This document shows, one piece after another, positions 51,506-61,270 of a stretch of DNA of 64,000 nt. Source of the stretch: Prochlorococcus marinus (GTDB taxonomy: Bacteria > Cyanobacteriota > Cyanobacteriia > PCC-6307 > Cyanobiaceae); NCBI RefSeq assembly GCF_001180265.1, contig NZ_CVSW01000097.1, positions 1-64,000 of the forward strand, written 5' to 3'. Both the position numbers and the translations under genes were made by a program. Under the pieces are notes generated by a model. The model searched no databases, was not told where the DNA came from, and worked only from the letters and a program-made list of their open reading frames with translations. Position 1 is the first letter of the stretch. Each line of letters starts with the position of its first letter.

Positions 51506-52129
51506 TTGACTTTTAAATTTAAAAGAAAAAGTATTTTATTATCGGAAAAAAATAAACACTCTAAAGCAATAGGTTATGCTAGAGCTATCAATAATGAATA
51601 TGAATATTTAGAAGAGCAAATAAAAATTTTGAAGGAAGAGGGTTGCAGTTTAGTATTCTCTGAATTTATAAGTTTAGATGAAGAAATCAAACCCCAACTC
51701 AATAAAGCTATAAATTCCTTATCAAAAGGCGATCAATTAATAATAACTCAGCTTGATCGAGCATTTAAAAATAAAAAAGATTGTTTGAGGACAATAAATA
51801 AACTTCTTAATAAGAATATTAAATTGCGAACTTTGAATGGTTTTTTTGCTGCTAATGAATTCTCTAATAAAAATTCTTCAATTTTTAAGATTTTATATGA
51901 ATTAGATAATTTAGAAGAAAAAAGTTTAGGAGAAAGAAAAAAAGAACAACTATTACGCAGAAAATTATCTGGAAATAATTTGGGAGGAAGGCCCAAAATA
52001 AGTCCTTTAAAAGAATCTTTAGTAATCAGATTGCGTAATGAAGGATATTCATATCGATCAATCAGATCACAAACAGGAATTGCATTATCAACAATAAGAA
52101 GAGTGATTTTGGAAGGAGAATTAACATAA
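51506..52129 (+). CDS. Serine-recombinase-like protein, catalytic Ser missing
   Basis: A 207-residue relative of small resolvases/invertases: KAIGYARAINNEYEYLEEQIKIL, GDQLIITQLDRAFKNKKDC, ERKKEQLLRRK, LGGRP, then a Hin-type helix-turn-helix (about 165-203, LRNEGYSYRSIRSQTGIALSTIRRVI). In active members the first motif reads YxRVS; here it is YARAI, so the nucleophile is Ile28. The LDRLGRS arginine is Lys, and the EDR-like arginine is absent too. Strand exchange is therefore unlikely; DNA binding seems kept. TTG start. The 70-residue gene follows after 1 nt. Confidence 0.78.
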   Translation: MTFKFKRKSILLSEKNKHSKAIGYARAINNEYEYLEEQIKILKEEGCSLVFSEFISLDEEIKPQLNKAINSLSKGDQLIITQLDRAFKNKKDCLRTINKLLNKNIKLRTLNGFFAANEFSNKNSSIFKILYELDNLEEKSLGERKKEQLLRRKLSGNNLGGRPKISPLKESLVIRLRNEGYSYRSIRSQTGIALSTIRRVILEGELT

Positions 52130-52130
52130 A

Positions 52131-52343
52131 ATGAAAAGTAAAGAAATTGAGAATTTAATTAAAGAAAATTTTAAAGATACAGCGTTGCGGATTTATGAAT
52201 TAGATAATGAAGATAGAAAAAGTTTGTTAGCTGAATATAGAGAATGGATTATGAATGATTTAGATTTTGAAGAAGTAATGATGTTACCTTATGAAGCATA
52301 TACTGACGAATTAGATTCTAATTACTTAGACGATTTAATTTAA
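52131..52343 (+). CDS. Small acidic protein, unknown
   Basis: A 70-residue helical protein with about 20 acidic and 8 basic residues (net near -12), especially acidic at the end (YTDELDSNYLDDLI). No recognised domain. It starts 1 nt after the recombinase-like gene, so the two are cotranslated and probably work together. Such acidity would suit a partner or DNA-mimic regulator of a DNA-binding protein, which is speculation. It converges on the serine hydrolase gene with 2 nt between stops. Confidence 0.72.
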   Translation: MKSKEIENLIKENFKDTALRIYELDNEDRKSLLAEYREWIMNDLDFEEVMMLPYEAYTDELDSNYLDDLI

Positions 52344-52345
52344 TC

Positions 52346-53248
52346 CTAAATAGAATGTTTTTTATTAAATTCATATACTTCTTTTGATATTAATGGTAAG
52401 AGAGAAGTATCTTTGGAATATTTTTCTCCATCACAAAAAACAACTAATAAAGTGTGTAGAGATTGACTATTAGTCCACCAAGCAGAATCATGTCTAACTT
52501 CAGACATTAAGCCTGCTTTACTCCAAAGATTAACGCTTTCTGGTAATCCTGCACCCAAAAAACCATCTATTTGATTAAGAGAATCATTTTTAAGAACAAC
52601 TTTATCTAAATTTCTTTTTAAAAAACTCCGTAAATTTAAATCATTTTTTTGATAGTCAATATGAATCATAATTTCTTCTAAAACCTTTGCAGCCGAATCA
52701 GAATTCATAGCATTTCTATTTTTATTATCATGTCCATAAAATTCTTTTTCACGACCAAATGGTCCATCATCCCAAGTCTTCTGACAGCAATTTATACCTC
52801 TCAATTCCTCCAAATCTAAATCATGCAGCCAATCATTTATTATACTTCTTTGATATTTCCAATTTTCCCATAATTCACCCTCAATACAAGGTCCACTTGT
52901 TGTTCCAGTAAGTAAATCAATTATGAAGCTTGTTGCATTATTACTTGAGAAAGATAACATTTTCCTTACAGCATCAATAATTTCATCTGATAATAATAAA
53001 CTTCCTTTTTTAACCCAATAATATGCAGCAAGGCCATAAACTAACTTGACTATGCTGGCAGGGTAAACCATTTTTTTATTATTAATACCAGTTCCAAAAC
53101 CCTTAAATACTGTTTTATTTTCACTTTTATAATTAATCCAAGTTATTGCAATATCTTCTCTTGAAAAATCTTTATTATAAGAGCATACTCTCCCTAAAAT
53201 ATCATTTAAGGCTAGACCCATCTCTTTACTTATATAGTAAAAGGACAT
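52346..53248 (-). CDS. Class A beta-lactamase-like serine hydrolase
   Basis: A 300-residue protein with the three penicillin-recognising motifs: Ser65-x-x-Lys68 (PASIVKL), Ser102-x-Asn104 (SSNNATS) and KAG in WSKAGLMSEVRHDSAWW. No signal peptide is visible, so it may be cytosolic or the start may be wrong: Met10 (53221) is an alternative start. Similar proteins in picocyanobacteria are annotated beta-lactamase or PBP-like. Antibiotic resistance should not be assumed. It is divergent from the NlpC/P60 gene with only 3 nt between start codons. Confidence 0.75.
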   Translation of the reverse strand: MSFYYISKEMGLALNDILGRVCSYNKDFSREDIAITWINYKSENKTVFKGFGTGINNKKMVYPASIVKLVYGLAAYYWVKKGSLLLSDEIIDAVRKMLSFSSNNATSFIIDLLTGTTSGPCIEGELWENWKYQRSIINDWLHDLDLEELRGINCCQKTWDDGPFGREKEFYGHDNKNRNAMNSDSAAKVLEEIMIHIDYQKNDLNLRSFLKRNLDKVVLKNDSLNQIDGFLGAGLPESVNLWSKAGLMSEVRHDSAWWTNSQSLHTLLVVFCDGEKYSKDTSLLPLISKEVYEFNKKHSI

Positions 53249-53251
53249 TGT

Positions 53252-54010
53252 ATGGAAAATTATAAAAATCCTATCTCACTATTTAAACAAACTAATTTTT
53301 CAAAAACTATTTGGTGGAAATTAAAAGTTAATATTTCTGGATATCAAAATGAAAAAGAAGATAAATTAGTAACTGAAATATTTAAAAATAGGATTTTTAG
53401 GCTTCTTTATCCAAACATTTATCAATATAATCAGAAATTTTCAAGAATTCTAGTTCAACTATATGAAGATGGCTACGTCTGCTGGATAAGTTTAGATGGA
53501 TTGATTATTGAGGAATACGAATTGAAAAAAACTGAGAATTTAAAAAATGAACAATTCTTTATACAAGATAAAGTTATCTCAATTTTAAAATGGATCAAGG
53601 ATCAAGCTGATTTAACGAATGAATACCTTTGGGGAGGCACATTAGGACCAAATTATGATTGTTCTGGGTTAATTCAAACTGCTTTTTTAAAGCATAATAT
53701 TCAAATACCTCGAGACTCTTATCAAATAAAAAGTTTTTGTAAACATCTTTTTTATTTCAAAGAATCTTATGCAGTTCTACAACCAGGCGATCTTTTATTT
53801 TTTGGTAATAAGGAAAAATGTGATCACATTGGAATCTATAAAGAAGATGGTTTGTATTACCATTGCTCTGGAAAGGATTTTGGCAGAAATGGAATAGGAT
53901 TAGATACCTTAAAACAAACTAATGATAAAATCTCATTACATTTTAAGAGCAAACTAATTTCTGCAGGTAGAGTGGTTAGAAATTATAGATGGGATAGAAC
54001 CATACGTTAG
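53252..54010 (+). CDS. NlpC/P60 family cell-wall hydrolase
   Basis: A 252-residue protein with an N-terminal SH3-like region (about 20-90) and an NlpC/P60 peptidase domain (about 110-240): catalytic Cys137 in YDCSGLIQTAF, His192 in CDHIGIY and a later His204. LQPGDLLFFG and YLWGG are family marks. It likely cuts gamma-D-Glu-diaminopimelate bonds in peptidoglycan. No classical signal peptide is seen. The ATG is preceded by AAGGA, a good ribosome-binding site, which overlaps the divergent hydrolase start. Confidence 0.85.
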   Translation: MENYKNPISLFKQTNFSKTIWWKLKVNISGYQNEKEDKLVTEIFKNRIFRLLYPNIYQYNQKFSRILVQLYEDGYVCWISLDGLIIEEYELKKTENLKNEQFFIQDKVISILKWIKDQADLTNEYLWGGTLGPNYDCSGLIQTAFLKHNIQIPRDSYQIKSFCKHLFYFKESYAVLQPGDLLFFGNKEKCDHIGIYKEDGLYYHCSGKDFGRNGIGLDTLKQTNDKISLHFKSKLISAGRVVRNYRWDRTIR

Positions 54011-54076
54011 TAAGTAGAGCTCAAATTTCAATCTAAAATTAAGTTTAAAATATCGCTTATTCTTTATTTTTAGGAA

Positions 54077-54676
54077 TTAACCTACAGTCCAAATATTTTT
54101 AATGATTGGCATTATGGTATCTAAGTGTAATGTACCAACAAGTAGCCAAGCAAAAACAGCTCCCCCACAGCCTCCTAACCAAAATCCACTTGTAAAATCA
54201 GCCCAACCTGCTCTTGTAAATAAGTCCTTTGGTGGATTATTGACAGTCGCATCTGGAGGTTGAACATTAGGTGCTTTCCCAGGTGCATTGTAAAGAACTA
54301 AAAGTGCTGTCAAAATATGAACAGCTCCAATAGCAGCAAGAAGTCCAGCAGTTAGAGCAAATTCAGAATTTCTTAATGGGCCAGTCATAGTGAAAGGACC
54401 ATATAGAAGATATCCAAAAGCTGCTCCAGTTTCTAATCCTCTAAAATTAGGAGAAATACCTTCTCTGTAAAAAGGTAAATTATTTATAAAGGCTTTTGTG
54501 AAATAGCCACTATTAACTGGGGTAGCTAAATTACCAACACATGGATCAGCAACTGTTTTTACTGCCCATTGTTCTGCAACACCAATATCATTTGGTTGTA
54601 CAGAATTATCTATGTATTTCTCATCAAACTTAATTGAACTTGTTGATTCTGAGAATGATTTTTGAAAGTCGCTCAT
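54077..54676 (-). CDS. psaL: Photosystem I subunit XI
   Basis: PsaL forms the centre of PSI trimers in the thylakoid membrane. The 199-residue protein has [46 protein letters not shown] and three membrane segments. A longer frame reaches 54733, but its 19 extra residues overlap psaI and are not conserved; I use the ATG giving [10 protein letters not shown]. It follows psaI by 28 nt. Confidence 0.95.
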   Translation of the reverse strand: MSDFQKSFSESTSSIKFDEKYIDNSVQPNDIGVAEQWAVKTVADPCVGNLATPVNSGYFTKAFINNLPFYREGISPNFRGLETGAAFGYLLYGPFTMTGPLRNSEFALTAGLLAAIGAVHILTALLVLYNAPGKAPNVQPPDATVNNPPKDLFTRAGWADFTSGFWLGGCGGAVFAWLLVGTLHLDTIMPIIKNIWTVG

Positions 54677-54704
54677 TTTTTTTAATAGTTTAGTGTTTAA
54701 TAAT

Positions 54705-54818
54705 TTATTCAGTTGCTGTAATAAATCTTCCAATCAATACGATAAAAACAGCAGGCATTGCTATACCAATTAATGGAACAAAAATTGAGGGTAACAGACT
54801 TGGTAAATCAGATGGCAT
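54705..54818 (-). CDS. psaI: Photosystem I subunit VIII
   Basis: A 37-residue frame: [21 protein letters not shown], then [15 protein letters not shown]. Single TM helix with the PsaI hallmark of a short polar head and FVPLIG. PsaI sits next to PsaL in the complex, and the genes are adjacent here in the order psaI-psaL. Too short for usual ORF calling, but start, size and context are convincing. Confidence 0.9.
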   Translation of the reverse strand: MPSDLPSLLPSIFVPLIGIAMPAVFIVLIGRFITATE

Positions 54819-54821
54819 AGT

Positions 54822-54841
54822 TCTTTAAACATCTTTAAACA
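54822..54841 (-). promoter_or_regulatory. Direct repeat upstream of psaI, HLR1-like
   Basis: Two perfect, adjacent copies of a 10-bp unit (TGTTTAAAGA read towards psaI) lie 4 nt before the psaI ATG. The 10-nt period recalls HLR1, the RpaB-binding direct repeat of high-light and PSI promoters, but the match to GTTACA-type halves is only partial. Confidence 0.35.
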
Positions 54842-54910
54842 CTTTAGTATTTATCTGTGAAATAGTGTTAATTTTATTACTGGATGATATAAAAATTATT
54901 AACTTTTTAC

Positions 54911-55303
54911 ATGTTAAATTTTTTCGTAATTGTACTTATTATTTTTATAGGAATGTTGCTTCTATTTTTAAAAAAAAGAAGCTTTAGAAAGTTTATTAAT
55001 AAAGACAAATTACATTCTGTTAAATTAAAAAAAAATAGAAAAAATAATAATAAATTTTTCTCTAATAAAAAAAGTTTTTTATACAAACACGAAGAAAAAA
55101 AGTACACATTATTTTATAAAAAATCTCAAAGAAATAAAATGTTTAGACTTTTTCAAGGGAATACAGAAGACAAATTAAAAGCATTAAAAATTGCGGAAGA
55201 ATTGGCTGATAAATCAACATTATCAATTTTACGAAAAGGCTTAAGAGATATGTCTCCTGAAGTGGTTAAAATTTCAGCCTTATTAATAAGAAAATTTAGA
55301 TAA
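54911..55303 (+). CDS. Small TM protein with basic linker, unknown
   Basis: A 130-residue protein: an N-terminal hydrophobic helix (about 3-21, LNFFVIVLIIFIGMLLLFL), a strongly basic lysine/asparagine-rich stretch (22-85), and a C-terminal HEAT-like helical segment (about 90-130, EDKLKALKIAEELADKSTLSILRKGLRDMSPEVVKISALLI). I do not recognise a family. The basic stretch after the helix predicts a cytosolic C-terminus. It lies divergent from psaI (92 nt) and convergent with the glycosyltransferase (19 nt). Confidence 0.65.
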   Translation: MLNFFVIVLIIFIGMLLLFLKKRSFRKFINKDKLHSVKLKKNRKNNNKFFSNKKSFLYKHEEKKYTLFYKKSQRNKMFRLFQGNTEDKLKALKIAEELADKSTLSILRKGLRDMSPEVVKISALLIRKFR

Positions 55304-55322
55304 AATTCAATTTTGATTGATA

Positions 55323-56273
55323 CTACTTACTTATTGATCTAATTCTATAAATTGGACGATTTTGACTTTCATGATATGTTCTAATTAAAAGTTCGCTCAA
55401 TAATCCAAAACTAAATAATTGAACCCCAGCAATTCCTAATATTAATGCAAACATTAGCAACGGACGATTTCCAATATCTTCACCCATTATTTTTAAAACT
55501 ATCAAATAAGAACTAATTGCAAGACTCGTCAAAATACTTATAATTCCAACAAAACCAAATCCATACATTGGTCTTGTTAAAAATTTAGTCATAAACCATA
55601 CAGTTAGTAAATCCATTAAAACTCTAAAAGTTCTATCGATTCCATATTTACTAGATCCATATTGCCTGCTTCTATGATTGACTTTAATTTCTTTTATTCT
55701 TGCACCTTCAATATTTGCTAAAACAGGTAAGAACCTGTGAAGTTCACCATATAACTTGATATCATCTATTATTTCTTTCTTAAAGGCTTTTAATGAGCAT
55801 CCATAGTCATGCAACTTCAAACCTGTTACCTGAGCTATTAATTTATTCGCTATTTTTGATGGTACCTTTCTATTGATTAATTTATCTTTTCTATCAAACC
55901 TCCATCCACAAACCAAATCATAGCCATTATTAATTTCTGAAATTAATATAGGAATATCACTTGGATCATTCTGTAAATCACCATCCAAAGTAATGACGAT
56001 ATCCCCTTTAGAATTATCGAAGCCAGCTGCCATTGCTGCAGTTTGCCCATAATTTTTGCGAAGGGAAATAACAGACAATTCTTTAATTTTGAGAGTTAGT
56101 TGTTTTAATACTTGATGAGTATTGTCTTTAGAACCATCATTTACAACAATCAATTCAAAATTAAATTTATGAAATGACATTACATTTATAACTTCATCTA
56201 ATAAATAACCAATACTCTCACTTTCATTGAAAACAGGGACGATAATAGAAATTACTTGTTTTATATCTGACAT
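55323..56273 (-). CDS. Polyprenyl-phosphate-type family 2 glycosyltransferase
   Basis: A 316-residue membrane enzyme of the GtrB/ArnC/DPM1 type: ISIIVPVFNESESIGYLLDEV, VVNDGSKDNT, the DGD metal motif in ITLDGDLQNDPSDIP, CSLKAFKKEI and VNHRSRQYGSSKYGI. Two C-terminal TM helices (about 230-255 and 265-290) follow. It probably transfers a sugar to undecaprenyl phosphate for surface glycans. It lies downstream of psaB beyond that operon's terminator, with about 105 nt between. Confidence 0.88.
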   Translation of the reverse strand: MSDIKQVISIIVPVFNESESIGYLLDEVINVMSFHKFNFELIVVNDGSKDNTHQVLKQLTLKIKELSVISLRKNYGQTAAMAAGFDNSKGDIVITLDGDLQNDPSDIPILISEINNGYDLVCGWRFDRKDKLINRKVPSKIANKLIAQVTGLKLHDYGCSLKAFKKEIIDDIKLYGELHRFLPVLANIEGARIKEIKVNHRSRQYGSSKYGIDRTFRVLMDLLTVWFMTKFLTRPMYGFGFVGIISILTSLAISSYLIVLKIMGEDIGNRPLLMFALILGIAGVQLFSFGLLSELLIRTYHESQNRPIYRIRSISK

Positions 56274-56335
56274 TTATATTTAATTATAATTATATAATTT
56301 TAACTTAAATGAGAACACTAAAATTAAACAAAAAA

Positions 56336-56359
56336 AAATCACCACAAAAGTGGTGATTT
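56336..56359 (-). terminator. Intrinsic terminator of psaAB
   Basis: A perfect 10-bp stem (AAATCACCAC/GTGGTGATTT) with a 4-nt loop, just past the psaB stop. Read on the minus strand, the stem runs into an eight-T run. This is the strongest terminator in the window. Confidence 0.88.
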
Positions 56360-56377
56360 AAGTTATTTAAGGAAAAT

Positions 56378-58606
56378 TTAACCAAACTTACCTGAAGTTG
56401 ATGCTATGACAAATGCACCAAATGTAAGTATGTTTCCAATAGTGAAATGTGCTAGACCAACTAATCTAGCCTGAACAATTGAAAGTGCAACTGGCTTATC
56501 TCTCCAGCCAACAAGGTTAGCTATTGGAGTACGCTGATGTGCCCAAACTAATGTTTCAATTAATTCTTGCCAGTAACCACGCCATGATATTAGGAACATG
56601 AAACCAGTAGCCCAAACTAAGTGACCAAATAGGAACATCCAAGCCCAAGGGGATAGAGAATTTACTCCAAATGGATTATATCCATTAATAAGTTGAGCAG
56701 AATTTAACCAGAGGTAATCTCTGAACCAACCCATTAGATAAGTTCCTGATTCATTAAATTGAGCTACATTACCCTGCCAAATTGCTAAGTGTTTCCAATG
56801 CCAGTAGAAAGTTACCCATGCTAGTAAGTTTAATGCCCAGAACATAGCTAAGTACATAGCGTCCCAAGATGAACTATCACAAGTACCTCCACGTCCAGGT
56901 CCATCACAAGGGAATGCATAACCTAAATCTTTCTTATCAGGAATTAATTTTGTTCCCCTAGCATCAAGAGCACCTTTGATAAGGATTAATGCAGTTGTGT
57001 GAAGACCTAAAGCAATAGCATGATGAACTAAGAAATCTGCAGGACCGATAGGTAAGAAAGCACTTAATGCATCTTGTCTATTGATAAGATCCATCCAATA
57101 ATGATTACCTGGCAATGAATTAGCTGCAAGACTTGCTGAGCTTGTAGGATCAGATAATAAAGCATTAAAGCCATACATCATCTTACCTTGAGCAGCTTGC
57201 ACGAATTGAGCAAATACAGGCTCAATTAGAATTTGCTTTTCAGGATTACCAAAAGCCACAACAACATCGTTATGAACATAAATTCCAAGAGTATGGAATC
57301 CAAGTAACATTGTTACCCAACTAAGATGACTTATCAAAGCTTCCTTCGTTCCAAGCACTCTTGCTAGTACATTATCTTTATTTAATTCTGGATCATAATC
57401 TCTAACGAAGAAAATAGCACCATGTGCAAAAGCACCAACCATCAAGAACATTGCTATGTACTGATGGTGACTATATAAAGCTGATTGTGTCGTATAATCC
57501 CTTGCAATGAAAGCATAAGAAGGAAGTGCACCCATATGTTGAGCTACTAGAGAAGTCGCTACACCAAGTGATGCTAATGCTAGTCCAAGTTGGAAATGTA
57601 ATGAATTATTTACAGTTTCATATATTCCATCGTGATTAATACCAAAACTACCTTTATGAGGATCATTAGGATGTCTTGTATTATGAGCTTCTGTAATTTC
57701 TTTAAGGCTATGGCCAATGCCAAAGGTATTTCTATACATATGTCCAGCAATTACAAAAACTGTTCCAATCGCAATATGATGATGCGCAATATCTGTAAGC
57801 CATAATGCTTCACTTTGAGGATGAAGACCACCTAAGAAAGTAAAGATTGCTGTACCTGCTCCCTCAGCTGTTCCAAATACTTGATCTAAAGAATCAGGAT
57901 TTTGGGCATATGCTCCCCAATTTAGGGTAAAGAAAGGAGCGAGTCCTGCAGGGTGTGGAAGCACTGTTAACCAATTATCCCAACCTACATGCTGCCCTCT
58001 TGATTCAGGTATAGCAACATGAACCAAATGACCTGTCCAAGCAATACTACTAAAACCAAATAAAACAGCTAAATGATGATTTAATCTTGACTCTGCATTT
58101 TTAAACCAAGCTAAAGAAGGTCTGAATTTTGGCTGCAAGTGTAACCAACCTGCAAATAGAGTCCAACAAGCCAAAATACTCATGAATATTGAGGCTTGGA
58201 AAAGTTGCTCATTAGTTCTCATTCCAATTGTGTACCACCAATGGTAGAGACCTGAGTAAGCTATATTTACTGGACCACTAGCTCCAGCTTGTGTCATTGC
58301 TTCTGTGATACCAGATCCAAAATGTGGATCCCAGATAGCATGAGCAATAGGGCGAACGTGAGTTGGATCAAGTACAAACTGCTCGAAGTTACCTTGCCAA
58401 GCAATATGAAATAAGTTACCAGCTACCCAGAGAGCGATAATTGCTAGATGACCAAAATGTGTAGAGAAAAGCTTCTGATAAAGCTTTTCTTCGGTCATAC
58501 CATCATGACTTTCAAAGTCATGAGCGGTAGCTATTCCGTACCATATTCGTCGGGTTGTAGGGTCCTGAGCTAGACCCTGGTTAAATGATGGAAATTTTGT
58601 TGCCAT
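56378..58606 (-). CDS. psaB: Photosystem I P700 apoprotein A2
   Basis: The 742-residue core subunit with PsaA binds P700 and most of the electron carriers. Eleven hydrophobic segments, many His ligands, and the Fx-cluster cysteines in [12 protein letters not shown] are present. N-terminus [15 protein letters not shown] is standard. It starts 27 nt after psaA with no clear ribosome-binding site. A terminator follows. Confidence 0.98.
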
Positions 58607-58633
58607 TGAATTAAAAAGGTGAAGTTCAGGTAA

Positions 58634-60937
58634 TTAGCCCAGGCCGAAAAGGCGAGCATGGAAGAAAGCCCAAGTGGTAGCAATACCACCGACAAGGAAG
58701 TGTGTTACACCTACTGCTCTACCCTGAGTGATAGATAAAGCTCTTGGTTGAATAGTAGGAGCAACTTTAAGTTTGTTATGGGCCCAAACAATGGATTCGA
58801 ATAATTCTTGCCAATATCCTCTTCCACTAAAGAGGAACATTAAACTGAATGCCCATATGAAGTGAGCTCCTAGGAACATCAAACCGTACATGCTTATTGA
58901 TTGGCCATAACTTGTTAATACTTGAGAAGCTTGGGCCCAAAGGAAATCTCTTAACCATCCATTAATAGTAATGGAGCTTTGTGCGAAATTGCCACCAGTA
59001 AGTCCCCAAACATCACTCTGCATTTTCCAGGAAAAGTGGAAAATAACTATTGATAAACAGTTATACATCCAGAAAAGAGCCAAGAAGACGTGATCCCATG
59101 AAGAAACTTGACATGTGCCACCTCTTCCAGGACCATCACAAGGGAATCTAAATCCTAAAGAAGCTTTATCAGGGATCAACCTTGAACTTCTTGCGTAAAG
59201 TACTCCTTTGAGAAGTATCAAGACAGTTACGTGAATTTGGAAAGCATGAATATGATGAATCATTAAATCAGCTGTTCCTAATGGAATTGGAGCTATAGCA
59301 ACCTTTCCACCAACCTCTACTAAACTTCCATTAAAAACTTCACTTAGGGCTTTGTGAGGTAGAGCTTCTGCAGTACCTGCTAAAAGAGAAGTTCCAACAG
59401 CAGATGCTTGTATACTCTGTACCCATTGAGCAAAAATTGGCTGAAGCTGGATTGCAGAATCACTAAACATATCTTGGGGTCTACCCAAAGCTCTCATAGT
59501 ATCGTTGTGAATATATAGTCCGAAACTATGGAATCCCAACCACATACATACCCAGTTCAAGTGACTAATTAAGGCATCCCTTGCTTTAAGTATTCTGTCT
59601 AATACGTTATCAATATGTTTTGCTGGATCGTAATCTCTAACCATTGCAATTCCTGCATGCGCTCCTGCACCTACTATGAATAATCCACCTATCCACATGT
59701 GATGGGTAAATAATCCAAGAACTGTCATGTAGTCAGTAGCTATATATGGATATGGAGGCATCGCATACATGTGATGAGATACAAGTATGCTTATTGATCC
59801 AAGCATTGCTAGGTTAACCGCAAGCTGGGCATGTCTACTCTCTGCCATGAACTCAAAAAGACCTTGATGACCTTTTGGAGCAGGGAATAATATTGGGTCT
59901 CCTTGCTGTGAATCTAATATTTCTTTCATACTATGACCAATACCGTAATTGGTTCTATACATATGACCACCAATAATTGCTATTACACCAAAAGCTAAAT
60001 GATGATGTGAAACATCAGTCATCCATAAGCTTCCAGTCACAGGGTTTAGTCCACCTTTGAAAGTAAGGAAGTCTGAGAAAGCTAACCAGTTTAAACTAAA
60101 GAAATTACCTGTACCACTTGCTAGTCCTGGAAATATCTGACCAATGATTTGTGGGTCACAAAGTTGATGCGGCATAGGCATATCTGCAATACTTGCTATC
60201 TCCTTGCCGTTGATAATTAAAGGAGAGCCTGCGTCAATTGCATCTAAAAGAGCTGCAGTAGGAGCTCCGATATGAATACAATGTCCAGCCCATGCTAAAG
60301 ATCCTAATCCTACTAAACCTGCTATATGGTGGTTAAGCATAGACTCAATATCTTGGAACCACTCCATTTTTGGAGCTGCTTTGTGATAATGAAAAATTCC
60401 TGCATGAAGCATAAGTGCAGCCATTACTACAGCACCTATTGCTAAAGCCATCAGTTCACTCTCGTTAGTAATTCCCCATGCTCGCCACATGTGGAATATT
60501 CCTGAACTGATTTGAATACCGTTGTAATTGGCACCAAGATCAGCATTAAGCATTTCTTGACCAACAATTGCCCATACTTGCTGAGCTCCGGGTTTGACAT
60601 GAGTTGGATCAGCTAACCAACCTGAATAATTAGAAAATCTTGCTCCATGGAAAAATGCAGCACTCATCCATATAAAAATGACTGCAAGATGTCCAAAATG
60701 AGCTGAAAAGATTTTTCTTGTTGCTTCTTCAGCATCGCCTGTATGCACATCAAAATCATGTGCGTCAGCATGCAAATTCCAGATCCAAGTTGTAGTTTTT
60801 GGACCTTTAGATAATTTACTTGACCAGAAACCTGGCTTATCTAATTTGGCAAAATCAATAGGTCTTGGATCGGCCTTAACAGGATCCTCCAAAACTTTTT
60901 TGTTTTTTTCTCCACTTTCTGGTGGGCTGATGGTCAT
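58634..60937 (-). CDS. psaA: Photosystem I P700 apoprotein A1
   Basis: The 767-residue partner of PsaB. The same [12 protein letters not shown] site supplies two Fx cysteines, and the eleven-helix pattern is normal. A Shine-Dalgarno element GAGGT lies 5 nt before the ATG (60943-60947 on the minus strand). It is first gene of psaAB, with a 333-nt upstream region. Confidence 0.98.
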   Translation of the reverse strand: MTISPPESGEKNKKVLEDPVKADPRPIDFAKLDKPGFWSSKLSKGPKTTTWIWNLHADAHDFDVHTGDAEEATRKIFSAHFGHLAVIFIWMSAAFFHGARFSNYSGWLADPTHVKPGAQQVWAIVGQEMLNADLGANYNGIQISSGIFHMWRAWGITNESELMALAIGAVVMAALMLHAGIFHYHKAAPKMEWFQDIESMLNHHIAGLVGLGSLAWAGHCIHIGAPTAALLDAIDAGSPLIINGKEIASIADMPMPHQLCDPQIIGQIFPGLASGTGNFFSLNWLAFSDFLTFKGGLNPVTGSLWMTDVSHHHLAFGVIAIIGGHMYRTNYGIGHSMKEILDSQQGDPILFPAPKGHQGLFEFMAESRHAQLAVNLAMLGSISILVSHHMYAMPPYPYIATDYMTVLGLFTHHMWIGGLFIVGAGAHAGIAMVRDYDPAKHIDNVLDRILKARDALISHLNWVCMWLGFHSFGLYIHNDTMRALGRPQDMFSDSAIQLQPIFAQWVQSIQASAVGTSLLAGTAEALPHKALSEVFNGSLVEVGGKVAIAPIPLGTADLMIHHIHAFQIHVTVLILLKGVLYARSSRLIPDKASLGFRFPCDGPGRGGTCQVSSWDHVFLALFWMYNCLSIVIFHFSWKMQSDVWGLTGGNFAQSSITINGWLRDFLWAQASQVLTSYGQSISMYGLMFLGAHFIWAFSLMFLFSGRGYWQELFESIVWAHNKLKVAPTIQPRALSITQGRAVGVTHFLVGGIATTWAFFHARLFGLG

Positions 60938-61270
60938 CTAGCACCTCGAAAATAATTGACATTAAAGCCGATTGATCGGATCTTGAACTTACTTTTAATG
61001 ATAAGGTTCAAGAAAACGAAACCTTCGGAACTTTAGATATTCGTTTCAAAAATAATAAGGCAAAGATTCTTTCGTTATGCATTAACGTAACAAATGTTCT
61101 AATGATTGTTACTATATGAATATTTTGTTAAATTCTTGTCTATGACTAAATTATGAGTATTTTTACTCAAATTTTCTATAAATTTCTTAAATTTTTTTTT
61201 ATATTTCAAAGAAAATTTTTAAATCCAGCGACAGGATATAATTTCAACATTACTATCAATAATTTCTGAT
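60938..61270. other. 333-nt divergent region psaA / cbiG-cobJ
   Basis: No ORF is supported. On the psaA side lie the GAGGT ribosome-binding site, a hairpin CTTGAAC/GTTCAAG (60982-60988 with 61006-61012) in the likely leader, and a palindrome CGTTA-TGCAT-TAACG at 61073-61087 that could bind a regulator. The cbiG side is AT-rich without clear elements. Confidence 0.5.

Noticed and set aside
52346..53248. Antibiotic resistance beta-lactamase
   Set aside because: The SxxK, SxN and KxG motifs are shared with wall enzymes, no signal peptide is seen, and the gene sits in a core-like neighbourhood.
51506..54010. Prophage or active mobile element
   Set aside because: Only one recombinase-like gene is present, its catalytic Ser is missing, and there are no flanking repeats, structural phage genes or transposase.
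54677..54733. Longer psaL start
   Set aside because: The extra 19 residues overlap psaI and do not resemble PsaL; the inner ATG gives the usual 199 residues.
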